From contig JAILAI010000020.1 in the NCBI GenBank assembly GCA_024681705.1, forward strand, positions 1 to 39,762: DNA of 39,762 bases, read 5' to 3'. Numbering within the stretch: position 1 is the stretch's first letter; each line of letters begins with the position of its first letter. The DNA is from Prevotella sp. GTDB taxonomy: Bacteria > Bacteroidota > Bacteroidia > Bacteroidales > Bacteroidaceae. The position numbers were made by a program, and so were the translations under genes. Below, in pieces: positions 26,175-34,704 of this stretch. The notes under the pieces were generated by a model, which worked only from the letters and a program-made list of their open reading frames with translations, was not told where the DNA came from and did not search any database.

Positions 26175-27887
26175 CTATTTGCCAACAACCACCTTACGAC
26201 CTTCATGTAGATAGACGCCAGGAGTCGTAGGACGCTTGGCGAACACTTGTCCGTCGAGGGTGAACCAACGGGAGTCCCTGACCTCACTTGTAGCGGCCGT
26301 GACGATGCCCGAAGCCTCGTTACCCCACTTGGATCGAAGAAAGTCCATCTTCTCCTTCAAGCGTTGCTTGAAATCGTCGCGTCGGTTCTCGACATCGTTT
26401 TGCCGATATTGCGACCAACGCTTGCCGTCGGCCTTCAAGGCGGTGGTTATCTGTGTGACAAAGCTATCGATGAAGGCATCCAGTTTCCAGAAATCATTCA
26501 GAAGAAAGTGCTGCCAGATGCTCTTCACCTGTTGCTGGAAACGCGGATAGCGAGCTATCTCACCAATCCAATGTTGTGAGAAAGGCGGATTGTCGTAGAC
26601 GAAATGATGGCGGCTACGATGATAAGAATTGCCGAAGTCCCAGACGGGTCCGAACTCCAAACGCGTATTTCCGCGCTCTTTATGAATATAGCAGCTACCG
26701 TGAAACGATTCGGCATTGTCCATCACCTCCTGAACAATGTAGAATCGGGCCAACGTATCGGGATCGATGTACTGCTCCCAAAGGGTGCTACTCTTGTCGG
26801 ACGTATAGATAGCCTTGTCGGTTTTTTGAAGTAGTTTCATCATGTAGGAACGCTGGGCAGACGAGAGTGTGTCGGGACTATGGAGGGTGAAGCGCATGTA
26901 TTGCCCGTTCGACTCGTTAAAACATATCTGGCCGTCTTCTTCGTAGTTGTCGATCTCCACGAGCCAACCACCCGTAATGATGTTTTCGTCGGTCTCGTTG
27001 TTGGCTTGTTCGGTTATTTCAACGCGGTTCTTCCCCACCCTAATCTTATCCGTCAACATGTAAAGTCCGATGTAGTCGCCATTGAGTACCACCTCGACTG
27101 GTTGCTGCTCAGGCGTATAGTTCATCCCCAATAAACGGCTTAGTTCAAAACCGACGGTATTGCGAAGGAACACCAAGTCGTCGTCAGGATGCGCCAAGAG
27201 TGTGAAATGCTTGCTCTTGCGCATGCCAAGCGGCTTAGCGCCATCGGCCAGTTTAAGCCGATAGGGTTTCTTGTCGAAACTCGTCCACGTGTAGTTTCCC
27301 CTGCCCTTTATTTGCAATTGCAATGGGGTTTCCGCACTACCAAGCGACTCGTAGCCCTCCAGACCGAGTGCATCGATGTAGTAGGTGCCGTTGACGTAGT
27401 ACTCCTTCGAAGTGACGGGAGCATCGGTCTTGATGAACATCACGGGTAACGTTCCCGACCAGTCCTGCCGTTCTTCTTGTCCGATAACGATTTCGAACCT
27501 CATGGCGTCTGGCATGATACGGATAGTATATGTCGTCGCGTCGTTTGATGCTGGTAGCAACCAAGCCCCTTCATTGCCGTAGAGCATCGTGCCCGAGAGT
27601 TCCTGACAACCGTTATAGGGGGCACAATAGAGATAATCCCAGAAGTTGTCTTTTCCATAGGCCGAGGCAGGTGCAACCTTAAACCAACCCGAATTGCCAT
27701 CGCTGACACCATCGGCATCGACCGTGATTTCCCAAGTCTGCCCGCCGTCGGTCGTTGTAAGCGGATAGCTCTGGTCGGTCTTGTTCCAATTGTTCAACCA
27801 ACCGACAAGATAGAGTTGCTCTTCAGAGCACCAAGCATGGCACACTGAATAGACAAGCGAAATCAATATGACGATCAGGCGTCGCAT
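26175..27887 (-). CDS. CotH-kinase-family secreted protein
   Basis: 570 residues from the ATG at 27887, chosen because the -7 box at 27912 sits just upstream; ATGs at 27899 and 27983 are in frame, but the latter lies upstream of the promoter. Signal peptide 1-21. A beta module (LYLVGWLNNWNKTDQSYPL) resembles SusE/F-type starch-binding folds. The CotH domain follows: KGRGNYTW, KKPYRLKL, LNGDYIGLYMLTDKIRVG, FYIVQEVMDNAES and GPVWDFGNSYHR. The C-terminal tail WFTLDGQVFAKR...GVYLHEGRKVVVGK is a sorting-like segment frequent in Prevotella exported proteins. CotH domains of spore formers phosphorylate proteins; the role here is unknown. Confidence 0.88.
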   Translation of the reverse strand: MRRLIVILISLVYSVCHAWCSEEQLYLVGWLNNWNKTDQSYPLTTTDGGQTWEITVDADGVSDGNSGWFKVAPASAYGKDNFWDYLYCAPYNGCQELSGTMLYGNEGAWLLPASNDATTYTIRIMPDAMRFEIVIGQEERQDWSGTLPVMFIKTDAPVTSKEYYVNGTYYIDALGLEGYESLGSAETPLQLQIKGRGNYTWTSFDKKPYRLKLADGAKPLGMRKSKHFTLLAHPDDDLVFLRNTVGFELSRLLGMNYTPEQQPVEVVLNGDYIGLYMLTDKIRVGKNRVEITEQANNETDENIITGGWLVEIDNYEEDGQICFNESNGQYMRFTLHSPDTLSSAQRSYMMKLLQKTDKAIYTSDKSSTLWEQYIDPDTLARFYIVQEVMDNAESFHGSCYIHKERGNTRLEFGPVWDFGNSYHRSRHHFVYDNPPFSQHWIGEIARYPRFQQQVKSIWQHFLLNDFWKLDAFIDSFVTQITTALKADGKRWSQYRQNDVENRRDDFKQRLKEKMDFLRSKWGNEASGIVTAATSEVRDSRWFTLDGQVFAKRPTTPGVYLHEGRKVVVGK

Positions 27888-27911
27888 AATTGTTAACATG
27901 AGAATCTGATG

Positions 27912-27942
27912 CAAAGGTAAACAAAAATCCTGAACCGCCAAA
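27912..27942 (-). promoter_or_regulatory. Promoter of the CotH-family gene
   Basis: Minus-strand TTTG (27939-27942) and TACCTTTG (27912-27919), spaced 19 bp: a full consensus. It decides the start of the gene in favour of 27887 or 27899. Confidence 0.75.
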
Positions 27943-28133
27943 ATCGTCGATAAATAATTCTTTTTCATCAACCTTTCTGGCAATGAGAAAAGACCGAGAG
28001 ACGCATTGTCTTCGCCAATCTGAACACAAGGAAAGAAACATTTTGCGTATTGAAACTGACATTTTTTTTTGTTTCCTGATTTTACCTTTTTGTAAAAAAA
28101 GAGTCAAATATACATCACTAACAATCAATTCTT

Positions 28134-31100
28134 ATGAGAAGACCCATCTTCCTCATCCTCGCATGTTTAGCGACTATCATGAGCTGGGCTCAAAGCAGAC
28201 AAATTTCAGGACAAGTAGTCGACAACGACACGAAAGATGCGATACAACAAGCAACCGTACAACTGCTCTCGGCAGCTGACTCGTCTTTTGTGGCAGGAGT
28301 GCTGACGGCTGACGACGGAACGTTTCGGCTAAACACCTCAGCGATTGGTCGTTACATCCTGCGTTTCACCAGCGTGGGCTATCTGACCGCCTATCGGAAT
28401 GTCACCATGAAAGACTCTACCGATGTACAACTTGAACGCGTTTCGCTCAGTACAGATGCTATCATGTTGAAAAACGTCACCGTGACGGGACAAGCAGCTC
28501 CGGTAACCGTGATTGAGGACACCATCGTCTATAACGCTGCCGCCTTCCGCACGCCCGAGGGTTCGGTGGTGGAAGAACTGGTGAAGAAACTTCCCGGTGC
28601 CGAAGTGAGCGACGACGGAACGGTGACCATTAACGGCAAGAAGGTGAAGAAGGTGAAGGTGGACGGAAAAGAATTTATGACGGGCGACACGAAGACGGCT
28701 ATGAAGAACCTGCCCACCTCGATTGTTGACAAGGTGAAGACCTACGATGAGAAAAGCGATATGGCTCGCATCACTGGCATTGAGGACGATGAGGAAAACA
28801 CCGTGCTCGACTTCGGATTGAAGGAGGGAATGCACAAAGGACTCTTCGGTAACGTGGACCTCGGCATCGGAACCAAGAAACGTTATTCGGAGAAACTGAT
28901 GGGTTCGTACATGGACCAAAAGACGCGACTGATGGGCTTCGGTTCGGCCAACAATGTGGGCGACCGAGGGTTTCCCGGAGGCGGTGGTGGTGGACGCTTC
29001 GGAGGCGGACAAAACGGACTGAATGCCTCGAAGATGGTTGGCTTGAACTTCAACCATGAGAGCGGACAGAAGAAAGGCGGACGGGGAAAAGCACTGGAGC
29101 TGGACGGCTCGCTACTTTGGAACCATAACGACGGCGACCGTTTCTCGACGACCTCAACAGAGAATTTCGTGGCAACATCGGGCTCATTCTCAAACAGCCT
29201 CTCACAAAACTTCTCGCGAAGCAACAGCCTTCAGGGACAGGTAAAACTGGAATGGGAACCCGACACCTTATGGGAAGTGAACATGCGCGCCAACATCAAC
29301 TACTCCGACAACGACGGAAATACGACGAGCCAAAATGCCAGCTACAACTCCGACCCATACGAACAAGATGGCATCAGCGACCCTCTGGCACAACAGGACG
29401 AACTAGAACTGATTGACTCGATGATGGTAAACGCGCGGAAGAACCGAGCCGTGAACTATTCCGATAACATCTCTGCCAGCGCATCGTTGATCGTCAGCCG
29501 TAAGCTGAACTCCTACGGACGGAACGTGGCTCTTCGCTTGGAGACCGACTTCGGCGACAATGATAGCAAGAATCTTTCGGAGAACTCTGTAGAACTCTTC
29601 CAACTGAGAAACTATCTGAACACGGGCGACTCCACCTACGTAACCCGTCGCTACAACCTCACGCCCACCAAGAACTGGAACTACTCCCTACAGGCCACCT
29701 ATAACGAACCCATCACGCGGAGACTCTTCCTACAATTCAACTATCAGTTCCAATACCGATATAACAAGAGCGACCGCACAACCTACGACTTCTCGAGCAA
29801 CAACCCGCTGATGGCAGGCACCATCTACGGCCCTGACCAGCCCGGTTCCATCTTCTCTGGATGGGACGCCCGCTATGGTGGATGGGACTACTATTTCACG
29901 CAACTCGACCACCCGACCGACTACTATGAGAGCGACTCGCTGAGCCGGTTCTCGGAATACAAGAACTACATCCACAACCTGCGGCTCTCCCTTCGCTTCG
30001 TCCAGCCTAAATATCGGTTGACGCTGGGCGTGCATGTTCAGCCGCAACGGACGCATTTCGTACAACGCTACTACGGGCATGATGCCGACACCGTGCGCAA
30101 CGTGCTGAACATCGCCCCGACCATGAACTTCCGCTACCGATGGAACAAGCAGAAGCAGTTGCGCATAGAGTATCGCGGTTCGAGCAGTCAGCCATCGATG
30201 AGCGACCTGCTTGACATCACCGACGACTCCAACCCGCTAGATGTGACGAAAGGTAATCCAGGACTCAAGCCCTCGTTCACTCACCGCTTCAACTTGCGAT
30301 TCAACAACTTCATCCAGAGTCACTTGCGTTTCATCAATGCCAATGCTTCGTGGAGTGCCACCCGTAACGCCATCTCGAACATGGTAACCTACAACACACT
30401 GACGGGCGGACGCATCACGCAACCGGAGAACATCAACGGCAACTGGAACGCACAAGCCAACATCACCTATAGTCAGGCCATTGACTCGGCGGGTGTATGG
30501 AACATATCTTCGTCCACTGGCTACAACTACAACCACTATGTGGGCTACGTGACGCTATCGAGGGATGCCTCGTCGGAGCGCAACACCACCTACACGAGCA
30601 GCATTTCCGAACGGCTACAACTGACGTTTCGCAAAGATTGGTACGAGGTGACGCTCGACGGTTCGTGCGCCTATAACCACACGCGCAACCTGCTCCAGGA
30701 AACGGGCAACCTAGACACATGGCAATTCAGCTATGGTGGTTCACTCAACCTGTATGCGCCTTGGGGCATGAGTCTTTCCACCGACATGCACAACCAGAGC
30801 CGACGCGGCTATAGCGATGCTACGCTGAACACAAACGAACTCATCTGGAACGCTCAGTTGTCACAGGGATTCCTCAAGGGAAAACCGCTCACGGTGATGG
30901 TCCAGTTCTACGATATCCTCCACGAGATGAGCAATTTCTCGCGCACAATCAACGCCATGCGACGTAGTGACACTTCCTATAACACTATCAATGCCTACGC
31001 CATGCTTCATGTGGTCTACCGTCTGAACCTGTTTGGCACACGTGAGGCTCGAAGAGGAATGCGCAGAGGCGGAGGAGGCGACAACTTCGACAGACCTCCC

Positions 31101-31211
31101 AGAGGCGAAGGCGGAGGCAGAGGCGAACGTGGTGAAGGATTCGGCGGAGGTCGCGGAGGTGGTTTCGGCGGAGGAGGCTTCGGCGGAGGCGGAGGCAGAC
31201 GAGAGCGATAA
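28134..31211 (+). CDS. Large outer-membrane beta-barrel protein (TonB-receptor-like)
   Basis: 1025 residues. Signal peptide 1-19 (ending SWAQ). A carboxypeptidase-regulatory-like domain follows (about 22-105, with ISGQVVDNDTKDAIQQATV and RFTSVGYLT). A plug-like domain (about 115-230) holds TPEGSVVEELVKKLPGAEVS and TVTINGKKVKKVKVDGKEF. A long barrel then runs to about 975. Two Gly-rich stretches are present: FPGGGGGGRFGGG near 282-295, and a C-terminal tail of about 50 residues rich in Gly and Arg. This outer-membrane beta-barrel family is related to TonB receptors. Many members have unknown substrates, and no SusD-like partner is adjacent. No clear promoter box was found. A terminator follows. 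Confidence 0.88.
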   Translation: MRRPIFLILACLATIMSWAQSRQISGQVVDNDTKDAIQQATVQLLSAADSSFVAGVLTADDGTFRLNTSAIGRYILRFTSVGYLTAYRNVTMKDSTDVQLERVSLSTDAIMLKNVTVTGQAAPVTVIEDTIVYNAAAFRTPEGSVVEELVKKLPGAEVSDDGTVTINGKKVKKVKVDGKEFMTGDTKTAMKNLPTSIVDKVKTYDEKSDMARITGIEDDEENTVLDFGLKEGMHKGLFGNVDLGIGTKKRYSEKLMGSYMDQKTRLMGFGSANNVGDRGFPGGGGGGRFGGGQNGLNASKMVGLNFNHESGQKKGGRGKALELDGSLLWNHNDGDRFSTTSTENFVATSGSFSNSLSQNFSRSNSLQGQVKLEWEPDTLWEVNMRANINYSDNDGNTTSQNASYNSDPYEQDGISDPLAQQDELELIDSMMVNARKNRAVNYSDNISASASLIVSRKLNSYGRNVALRLETDFGDNDSKNLSENSVELFQLRNYLNTGDSTYVTRRYNLTPTKNWNYSLQATYNEPITRRLFLQFNYQFQYRYNKSDRTTYDFSSNNPLMAGTIYGPDQPGSIFSGWDARYGGWDYYFTQLDHPTDYYESDSLSRFSEYKNYIHNLRLSLRFVQPKYRLTLGVHVQPQRTHFVQRYYGHDADTVRNVLNIAPTMNFRYRWNKQKQLRIEYRGSSSQPSMSDLLDITDDSNPLDVTKGNPGLKPSFTHRFNLRFNNFIQSHLRFINANASWSATRNAISNMVTYNTLTGGRITQPENINGNWNAQANITYSQAIDSAGVWNISSSTGYNYNHYVGYVTLSRDASSERNTTYTSSISERLQLTFRKDWYEVTLDGSCAYNHTRNLLQETGNLDTWQFSYGGSLNLYAPWGMSLSTDMHNQSRRGYSDATLNTNELIWNAQLSQGFLKGKPLTVMVQFYDILHEMSNFSRTINAMRRSDTSYNTINAYAMLHVVYRLNLFGTREARRGMRRGGGGDNFDRPPRGEGGGRGERGEGFGGGRGGGFGGGGFGGGGGRRER

Positions 31212-31244
31212 CAAAGACTCGCGACCAAAAAGATACCATTAGAT

Positions 31245-31281
31245 AGCGGCAGTTTTCCACAAAGGAGGCTGTCGCTTTTTC
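31245..31281 (+). terminator. Terminator of the barrel gene
   Basis: AGCGGCAG (31245-31252) pairs with CTGTCGCT (31269-31276), with one G-U pair, and is followed by TTTTT. It lies 33 bp after the stop. Confidence 0.7.
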
Positions 31282-31362
31282 ATGCCTGCACTCGAAATGC
31301 TCCAGATGGGGATTTCCCCATCAACAATAGGACATCACCACGAGAACAATAGGAATAATCCC

Positions 31363-31393
31363 TTTCGCACCTGACCAAAATGCACTACCTTTG
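31363..31393 (+). promoter_or_regulatory. Promoter of the small HMA-like gene
   Basis: TTTC (31363-31366) and TACCTTTG (31386-31393) are spaced 19 bp. The predicted start near 31398 leaves about 60 nt of leader, so the ATG at 31461 is used rather than an in-frame ATG at 31380 that lies upstream of the -7 box. AAAGGA at 31447-31452 precedes the ATG. Confidence 0.7.
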
Positions 31394-31460
31394 CACCAGA
31401 ATCAGGAACGAAACTGGTTCTGATAACAATAGGTTAAACCATTTAAAAAGGAAAAAGACC

Positions 31461-31808
31461 ATGAAGAAGATGAATAAAGTGATTGCAGCTATGATGATCA
31501 TGGCCATCACATCGGTACCCGCAATGGCAAGCAACAACGTTGACAAAAAGCCAGGTAAGGACAAGGACAGAATTGAAGTTCGCGTGAACGACAAGAAGAA
31601 CAACCACAAGAAGTCTTTCCATCGTGCAGACATCAAGACCGTCACCTTCAAGGTAAGCAAGAAAGCCAACCATCGATATGCAGAAGCAAAGGCGATGTCC
31701 GTAAGAGGCGTTAAATCAGCTAATTACAACCGCCGAAGTGGTAAGATAACGGTGAAGTACGATGCCAACAAGACTTCAGTACGCACCATCAAGAGAGCCG
31801 TAAAATGA
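31461..31808 (+). CDS. Small secreted basic protein with HMA-like, cysteine-free fold
   Basis: 115 residues. Signal peptide 1-23 (IAAMMIMAITSVPAMA), then a very basic linker (about 25-55, rich in Lys, Asn and Asp). Residues 58-115 follow the heavy-metal-associated domain pattern: strand DIKTVTFKV, helix RYAEAKAMSVRGV, strands KSANYNRRSGKITVKYD, helix KTSVRTIKRAV. The metal-binding CxxC expected after the first strand is absent; the loop reads SKKANHRYAEA and the protein has no Cys at all. It may bind metal through His, bind nucleic acid or surfaces through its charge, or be a structural relic of a metallochaperone. It is a single gene with its own promoter and terminator. Confidence 0.75.
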   Translation: MKKMNKVIAAMMIMAITSVPAMASNNVDKKPGKDKDRIEVRVNDKKNNHKKSFHRADIKTVTFKVSKKANHRYAEAKAMSVRGVKSANYNRRSGKITVKYDANKTSVRTIKRAVK

Positions 31809-31859
31809 CCTTTAGCAACTGAGGCGCAGCAAATAGCCAAGCCGACTATATATAGCAAG

Positions 31860-31887
31860 GACCGATGGAGTTTCCATCGGTCTTTTT
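31860..31887 (+). terminator. Terminator of the HMA-like gene
   Basis: GACCGATGGA (31860-31869) and TCCATCGGTC (31873-31882) form a perfect 10-bp stem with loop GTT, followed by TTTTTC. Repeat copy B begins directly afterwards. Confidence 0.85.
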
Positions 31888-31893
31888 CGCGCA

Positions 31894-32065
31894 TATAAAT
31901 AACGTGAGTTCGATGAAAACAATACAAAATAAGAGTTTTCTGAAAAAGACCTACCGACCTACCATAACCACCCGCAAACGCCCGTATACAAAGGGTTTGA
32001 GCTATGGTAGGTCTTATCTCAAGACCTACCATAGACCTACCATAGACCTACCATAGTCTCTTCCC
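31894..32065 (-). repeat. MITE-like element, copy B (short, inverted)
   Basis: About 170 bp. Its reverse complement matches the right half of copy C: the inner arms (32002-32015 and 32021-32034), the GGTAGGTCGGTAGGTC arm (complement at 31947-31965), the CAGAAAACTCTTATTT stretch and the terminus (31894-31919). The left half with the 22-bp units is missing, and the far side ends in three tandem AGACCTACCAT 11-mers (32022-32054). It abuts copy C, so B and C are in opposite orientation. Confidence 0.75.
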
Positions 32066-32495
32066 TTATAAATAACATGAGTTCGACAAAATGAGTATAT
32101 ATAACATTTTCAGGTAGAGTGGTTTTGGAGATACTCAAAAGCAACAATCTCGCACGTAGAAAGTGACGCTTTTTCTTATGGAAAGCGATGCTTTTGATCA
32201 TGAAAAGCGGTGCTTTTGGGTTATAATAGACATGCTTGACTTATATTAAAAACAAAAACTACATATTTTCCATTAAATGTGCGTTTAACACCTACCGACC
32301 TACCATGTCCACTCGTAAATACCCACCAACAAAGGGGTTGAGTATGGTAGGTCTATGGTAGGTCTTGAAGTAAGACCTACCATAGCTCAAGCCCTTTGTT
32401 TATAGGCCTTTGAGGGGTATGATGGTAGGTCGGTAGGTCTTTTTCAGAAAACTCTTATTTCGTAATATTTTCGTCGAACGCACTTCACATAAATA
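32066..32495 (+). repeat. MITE-like element, copy C (full length)
   Basis: About 430 bp. Left terminus 32066-32092 (TTATAAATAACATGAGTTCG on) and right terminus (about 32468-32495) are inverted partners sharing GTTCGACRAAA. Three exact 22-bp units lie at 32159-32180, 32181-32202 and 32203-32224. The nested palindrome has outer arms 32290-32306 and 32422-32438 (perfect, 17 bp) and inner arms 32353-32366 and 32372-32385 (perfect, 14 bp). No coding potential. Order and content match copy A along the whole length. Confidence 0.8.
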
Positions 32496-32517
32496 TGGTG
32501 GCAGTAGTCATCAACAA

Positions 32518-33390
32518 TCAAGATTTCCGCAATGCTTTCATCGATTGCAGAAGAACGCTGACAATGATGAGCGTAACACCCAGATAGAAGGAGAAGTTCA
32601 GTTCTCGTCCTTCGCCAAAAATCAGGAAAGCTAGAACGATGGTGTAGCAGGGTTCAAGATTGTAGGTCAAGTTGACGGTGAAGGCAGAAAGGCGTTTCAG
32701 AGCCTCTATCTGTAACAGATACATGCCCACGGTGCAGATGAGCGCATGACAGAGCATGTAAACAAGATTGCTACCCGACGGAAGCACTACCACAGGCTGA
32801 TGCGAGGGGAAAAAGAACAGATAGACAGGAATGATGGCAGAGACGACAACAAGTCCGCCAGACATCTGCGACATCAGCACCTTACGACTTCCCACGCCCT
32901 TGCTATAGCGCTTGTTGCAGATGGCATAGAGGGCACAGACGGCCGACGACGCCACTCCGATGAGAATGCCGTAACGATAGCGGGCGTCGAACGAGAATAT
33001 GCAGAGCACACCGCAAACCGTGATGAGCGAGAAGAGCAATTCCAGCCAGGAGAACTTCTTCTGAAGGATGAGCGGTTCGAAAAGAGCGGTGAAGAATCCG
33101 ATGAGTGAGAAGCAAATGACACCGATGGAGACGTTAGAAGCCTTGATGGAACCATAGAAAAGAATCCAGTGGAACCCTAACAGCGCACCACAACCGCTGA
33201 GTTGAAGGAAACGACGCCAACCGATGCGCGGAATACCTGTGAACAGGACGAGAAAAAGACTGGTGAAGAGCATGCGATACCACACGATGTCCACCTCGTT
33301 CAGCGTGATGAGTTTGCCGAACAAACCCGTAAAGCCCGCCAGCAGAACGCTAAGATGCAGCTGTATGAACCCGCGTTTCGTCTCGTTCAT
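32518..33390 (-). CDS. EamA/DMT-family membrane transporter
   Basis: 290 residues with about ten hydrophobic helices arranged as two EamA repeats. Landmarks include LAGFTGLFGKLI, WYRMLFTSLFL, NVSIGVICFSLIGFFTALFEPLI and, in the second half, LSAFTVNLTYNLEPCYTIVLAFLIFGE, the typical EamA glutamate region. Such carriers export or exchange amino acids and other small metabolites; the substrate cannot be read. Its ATG follows the stop of the upstream acyltransferase-like gene with no gap (TAAATG), so the two form one unit. Confidence 0.9.
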   Translation of the reverse strand: MNETKRGFIQLHLSVLLAGFTGLFGKLITLNEVDIVWYRMLFTSLFLVLFTGIPRIGWRRFLQLSGCGALLGFHWILFYGSIKASNVSIGVICFSLIGFFTALFEPLILQKKFSWLELLFSLITVCGVLCIFSFDARYRYGILIGVASSAVCALYAICNKRYSKGVGSRKVLMSQMSGGLVVVSAIIPVYLFFFPSHQPVVVLPSGSNLVYMLCHALICTVGMYLLQIEALKRLSAFTVNLTYNLEPCYTIVLAFLIFGEGRELNFSFYLGVTLIIVSVLLQSMKALRKS

Positions 33391-34461
33391 TTAAATCTTC
33401 AACTGAGAAAGTGGTTTCACCCTTGCCCAAAGGATGGAGAGCAACAAGACGACACCACTGACGCCCAAGAGTTGCCAGGTGGTGAGCGTAAGGCCAAAGC
33501 AATCGACCATCAGTCCTCGCACAAACCATTTGATGATGATCCACTGGGCGATATATATCTTTGTCAGGTCGCTACAGATGCGCATTATGGCATGCTTGAC
33601 GGACTCACCGAGCGGCTTCGCACAGAAATGACTCAGGCTGATGGAAACCAACACGGCCGTCATACAAACGAGCAGGTCACACGTGTCCATGTGATAGAAA
33701 AAGAGTTCGTCTTCGCCAAACATTTTCACACCATTGGGAATGGCGTAATGGATGTAGGCCAGATACAATACGGCGGCGATGGGGAGTGTACAGGCAAAGA
33801 GTTTGTCGAGGTTGTTGCAACGACGTATCAACTTGCCGATAGCATAACCCAACACCACAAACAAGAACCAGTTGAGCAACGGGAAGTCGCTCTTCAGCGT
33901 CTCGCCATAGATGCCGACGAAAGGACTGAGAATAAGGTTAAGTGCGAAGTGGCCCGTGTCGACTCCACGCAACAATCCACCCGAAAGCGACATCAGCAAA
34001 GCCAGAAGCGCGGTCCACCACATGTTCACTCCCAACCTCTTCAGCAGGGCCAATAACAAGAATGCCACACCTGCGAACTGAAGAATATCGACGTCAAAGA
34101 GTTCCTGAACCACCCATCTCCCGTATTCCGCGTCTCTCGTGCTGAACCACACGAAAATGAAAGGCAACATACGTGCCAAATTAAGCAGATAGCCAGCCGC
34201 TATCAGTTTCCAACCGCGTCGGGCCATCGTGGCGGCATCATTACGCCGACTATAAGTCATGCCAATACCCATACACGCCATGAAGACTGGAGCACCGAAC
34301 TGGGCGCCAACGATGGAGTCGACGAAATAGCCAATGCCTTGAGACAGATCTGCCTCGCCTTCTTCGAGAGTGTGAATGGCAACCATGAAGAAGATGGAGA
34401 ACATCTTTGCAATGTCAACGGACATCTGACGACCGGTATTTATTTCTTCTTTGCTGAACAT
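33391..34461 (-). CDS. Multi-pass membrane protein, probable acyltransferase (DUF1624/acyltransferase-3-like)
   Basis: 356 residues with about ten membrane helices. The N-terminal motif RQMSVDIAKMFSIFFMVAIHTLE resembles the R-x3-D-x(n)-H pattern that opens the heparan-alpha-glucosaminide N-acetyltransferase-like and acyltransferase-3 families. The later segment LQFAGVAFLLLALLKRLG also fits that group. If right, it moves an acyl group onto a sugar or lipid at the inner membrane. The first helix starts near residue 12. It is the first gene of a pair with the DMT transporter, which might move a related metabolite. The family call is moderate. Confidence 0.6.
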   Translation of the reverse strand: MFSKEEINTGRQMSVDIAKMFSIFFMVAIHTLEEGEADLSQGIGYFVDSIVGAQFGAPVFMACMGIGMTYSRRNDAATMARRGWKLIAAGYLLNLARMLPFIFVWFSTRDAEYGRWVVQELFDVDILQFAGVAFLLLALLKRLGVNMWWTALLALLMSLSGGLLRGVDTGHFALNLILSPFVGIYGETLKSDFPLLNWFLFVVLGYAIGKLIRRCNNLDKLFACTLPIAAVLYLAYIHYAIPNGVKMFGEDELFFYHMDTCDLLVCMTAVLVSISLSHFCAKPLGESVKHAIMRICSDLTKIYIAQWIIIKWFVRGLMVDCFGLTLTTWQLLGVSGVVLLLSILWARVKPLSQLKI

Positions 34462-34486
34462 ATTCTGTTATAGTTTTTTCAACGCG

Positions 34487-34494
34487 CAAAGGTA
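34487..34494 (-). promoter_or_regulatory. -7 box of the acyltransferase/DMT unit
   Basis: Minus-strand TACCTTTG. The nearest TTTG upstream (34518-34521) is at a spacing of 23 bp, slightly long. The leader would be about 20 nt. Confidence 0.6.
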
Positions 34495-34644
34495 ACACTT
34501 TTTGTCGGCCTAGCACTCAAATGTCAATAAAAATTATAATAAAAGATGAAAGTTAAGCAAATGGCTGGTGTCTTCACAATCCTTCAACCGCCATTCATTC
34601 GTCAATCACCCGGAAGAAACGCACCAGACATTCTCATTGAAAAA

Positions 34645-34675
34645 AGGGAATGCCTTCATCTTCCAGGCACTCCCT
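34645..34675 (-). terminator. Terminator of the isomerase gene
   Basis: AGGGAATGCCT (34645-34655) and AGGCACTCCCT (34665-34675) pair with one mismatch. On the minus strand the stem runs into TTTTTCAATG. It lies 29 bp past the stop. Confidence 0.75.
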
Positions 34676-34704
34676 CTTTCTTTATCATTCCGTTAAGACG
34701 GTTC

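Noticed and set aside
27888..27983. Extended N-terminus of the CotH protein from the ATG at 27983
   Set aside because: A complete promoter lies inside this stretch, and the signal peptide begins at MRRLIVIL.
28338..29057. Long minus-strand open frame inside the barrel gene
   Set aside because: Antisense shadow of 28134-31211. The plus frame has a signal peptide and family motifs; the minus frame is His/Val-rich without any motif.
31380..31460. Extended N-terminus of the HMA-like protein from the ATG at 31380
   Set aside because: The start would lie upstream of the -7 box, and the signal peptide begins at the ATG at 31461.
32066..32495. Insertion sequence with transposase
   Set aside because: The element is too short and no open frame with a transposase motif is present; only a non-autonomous element is supportable.
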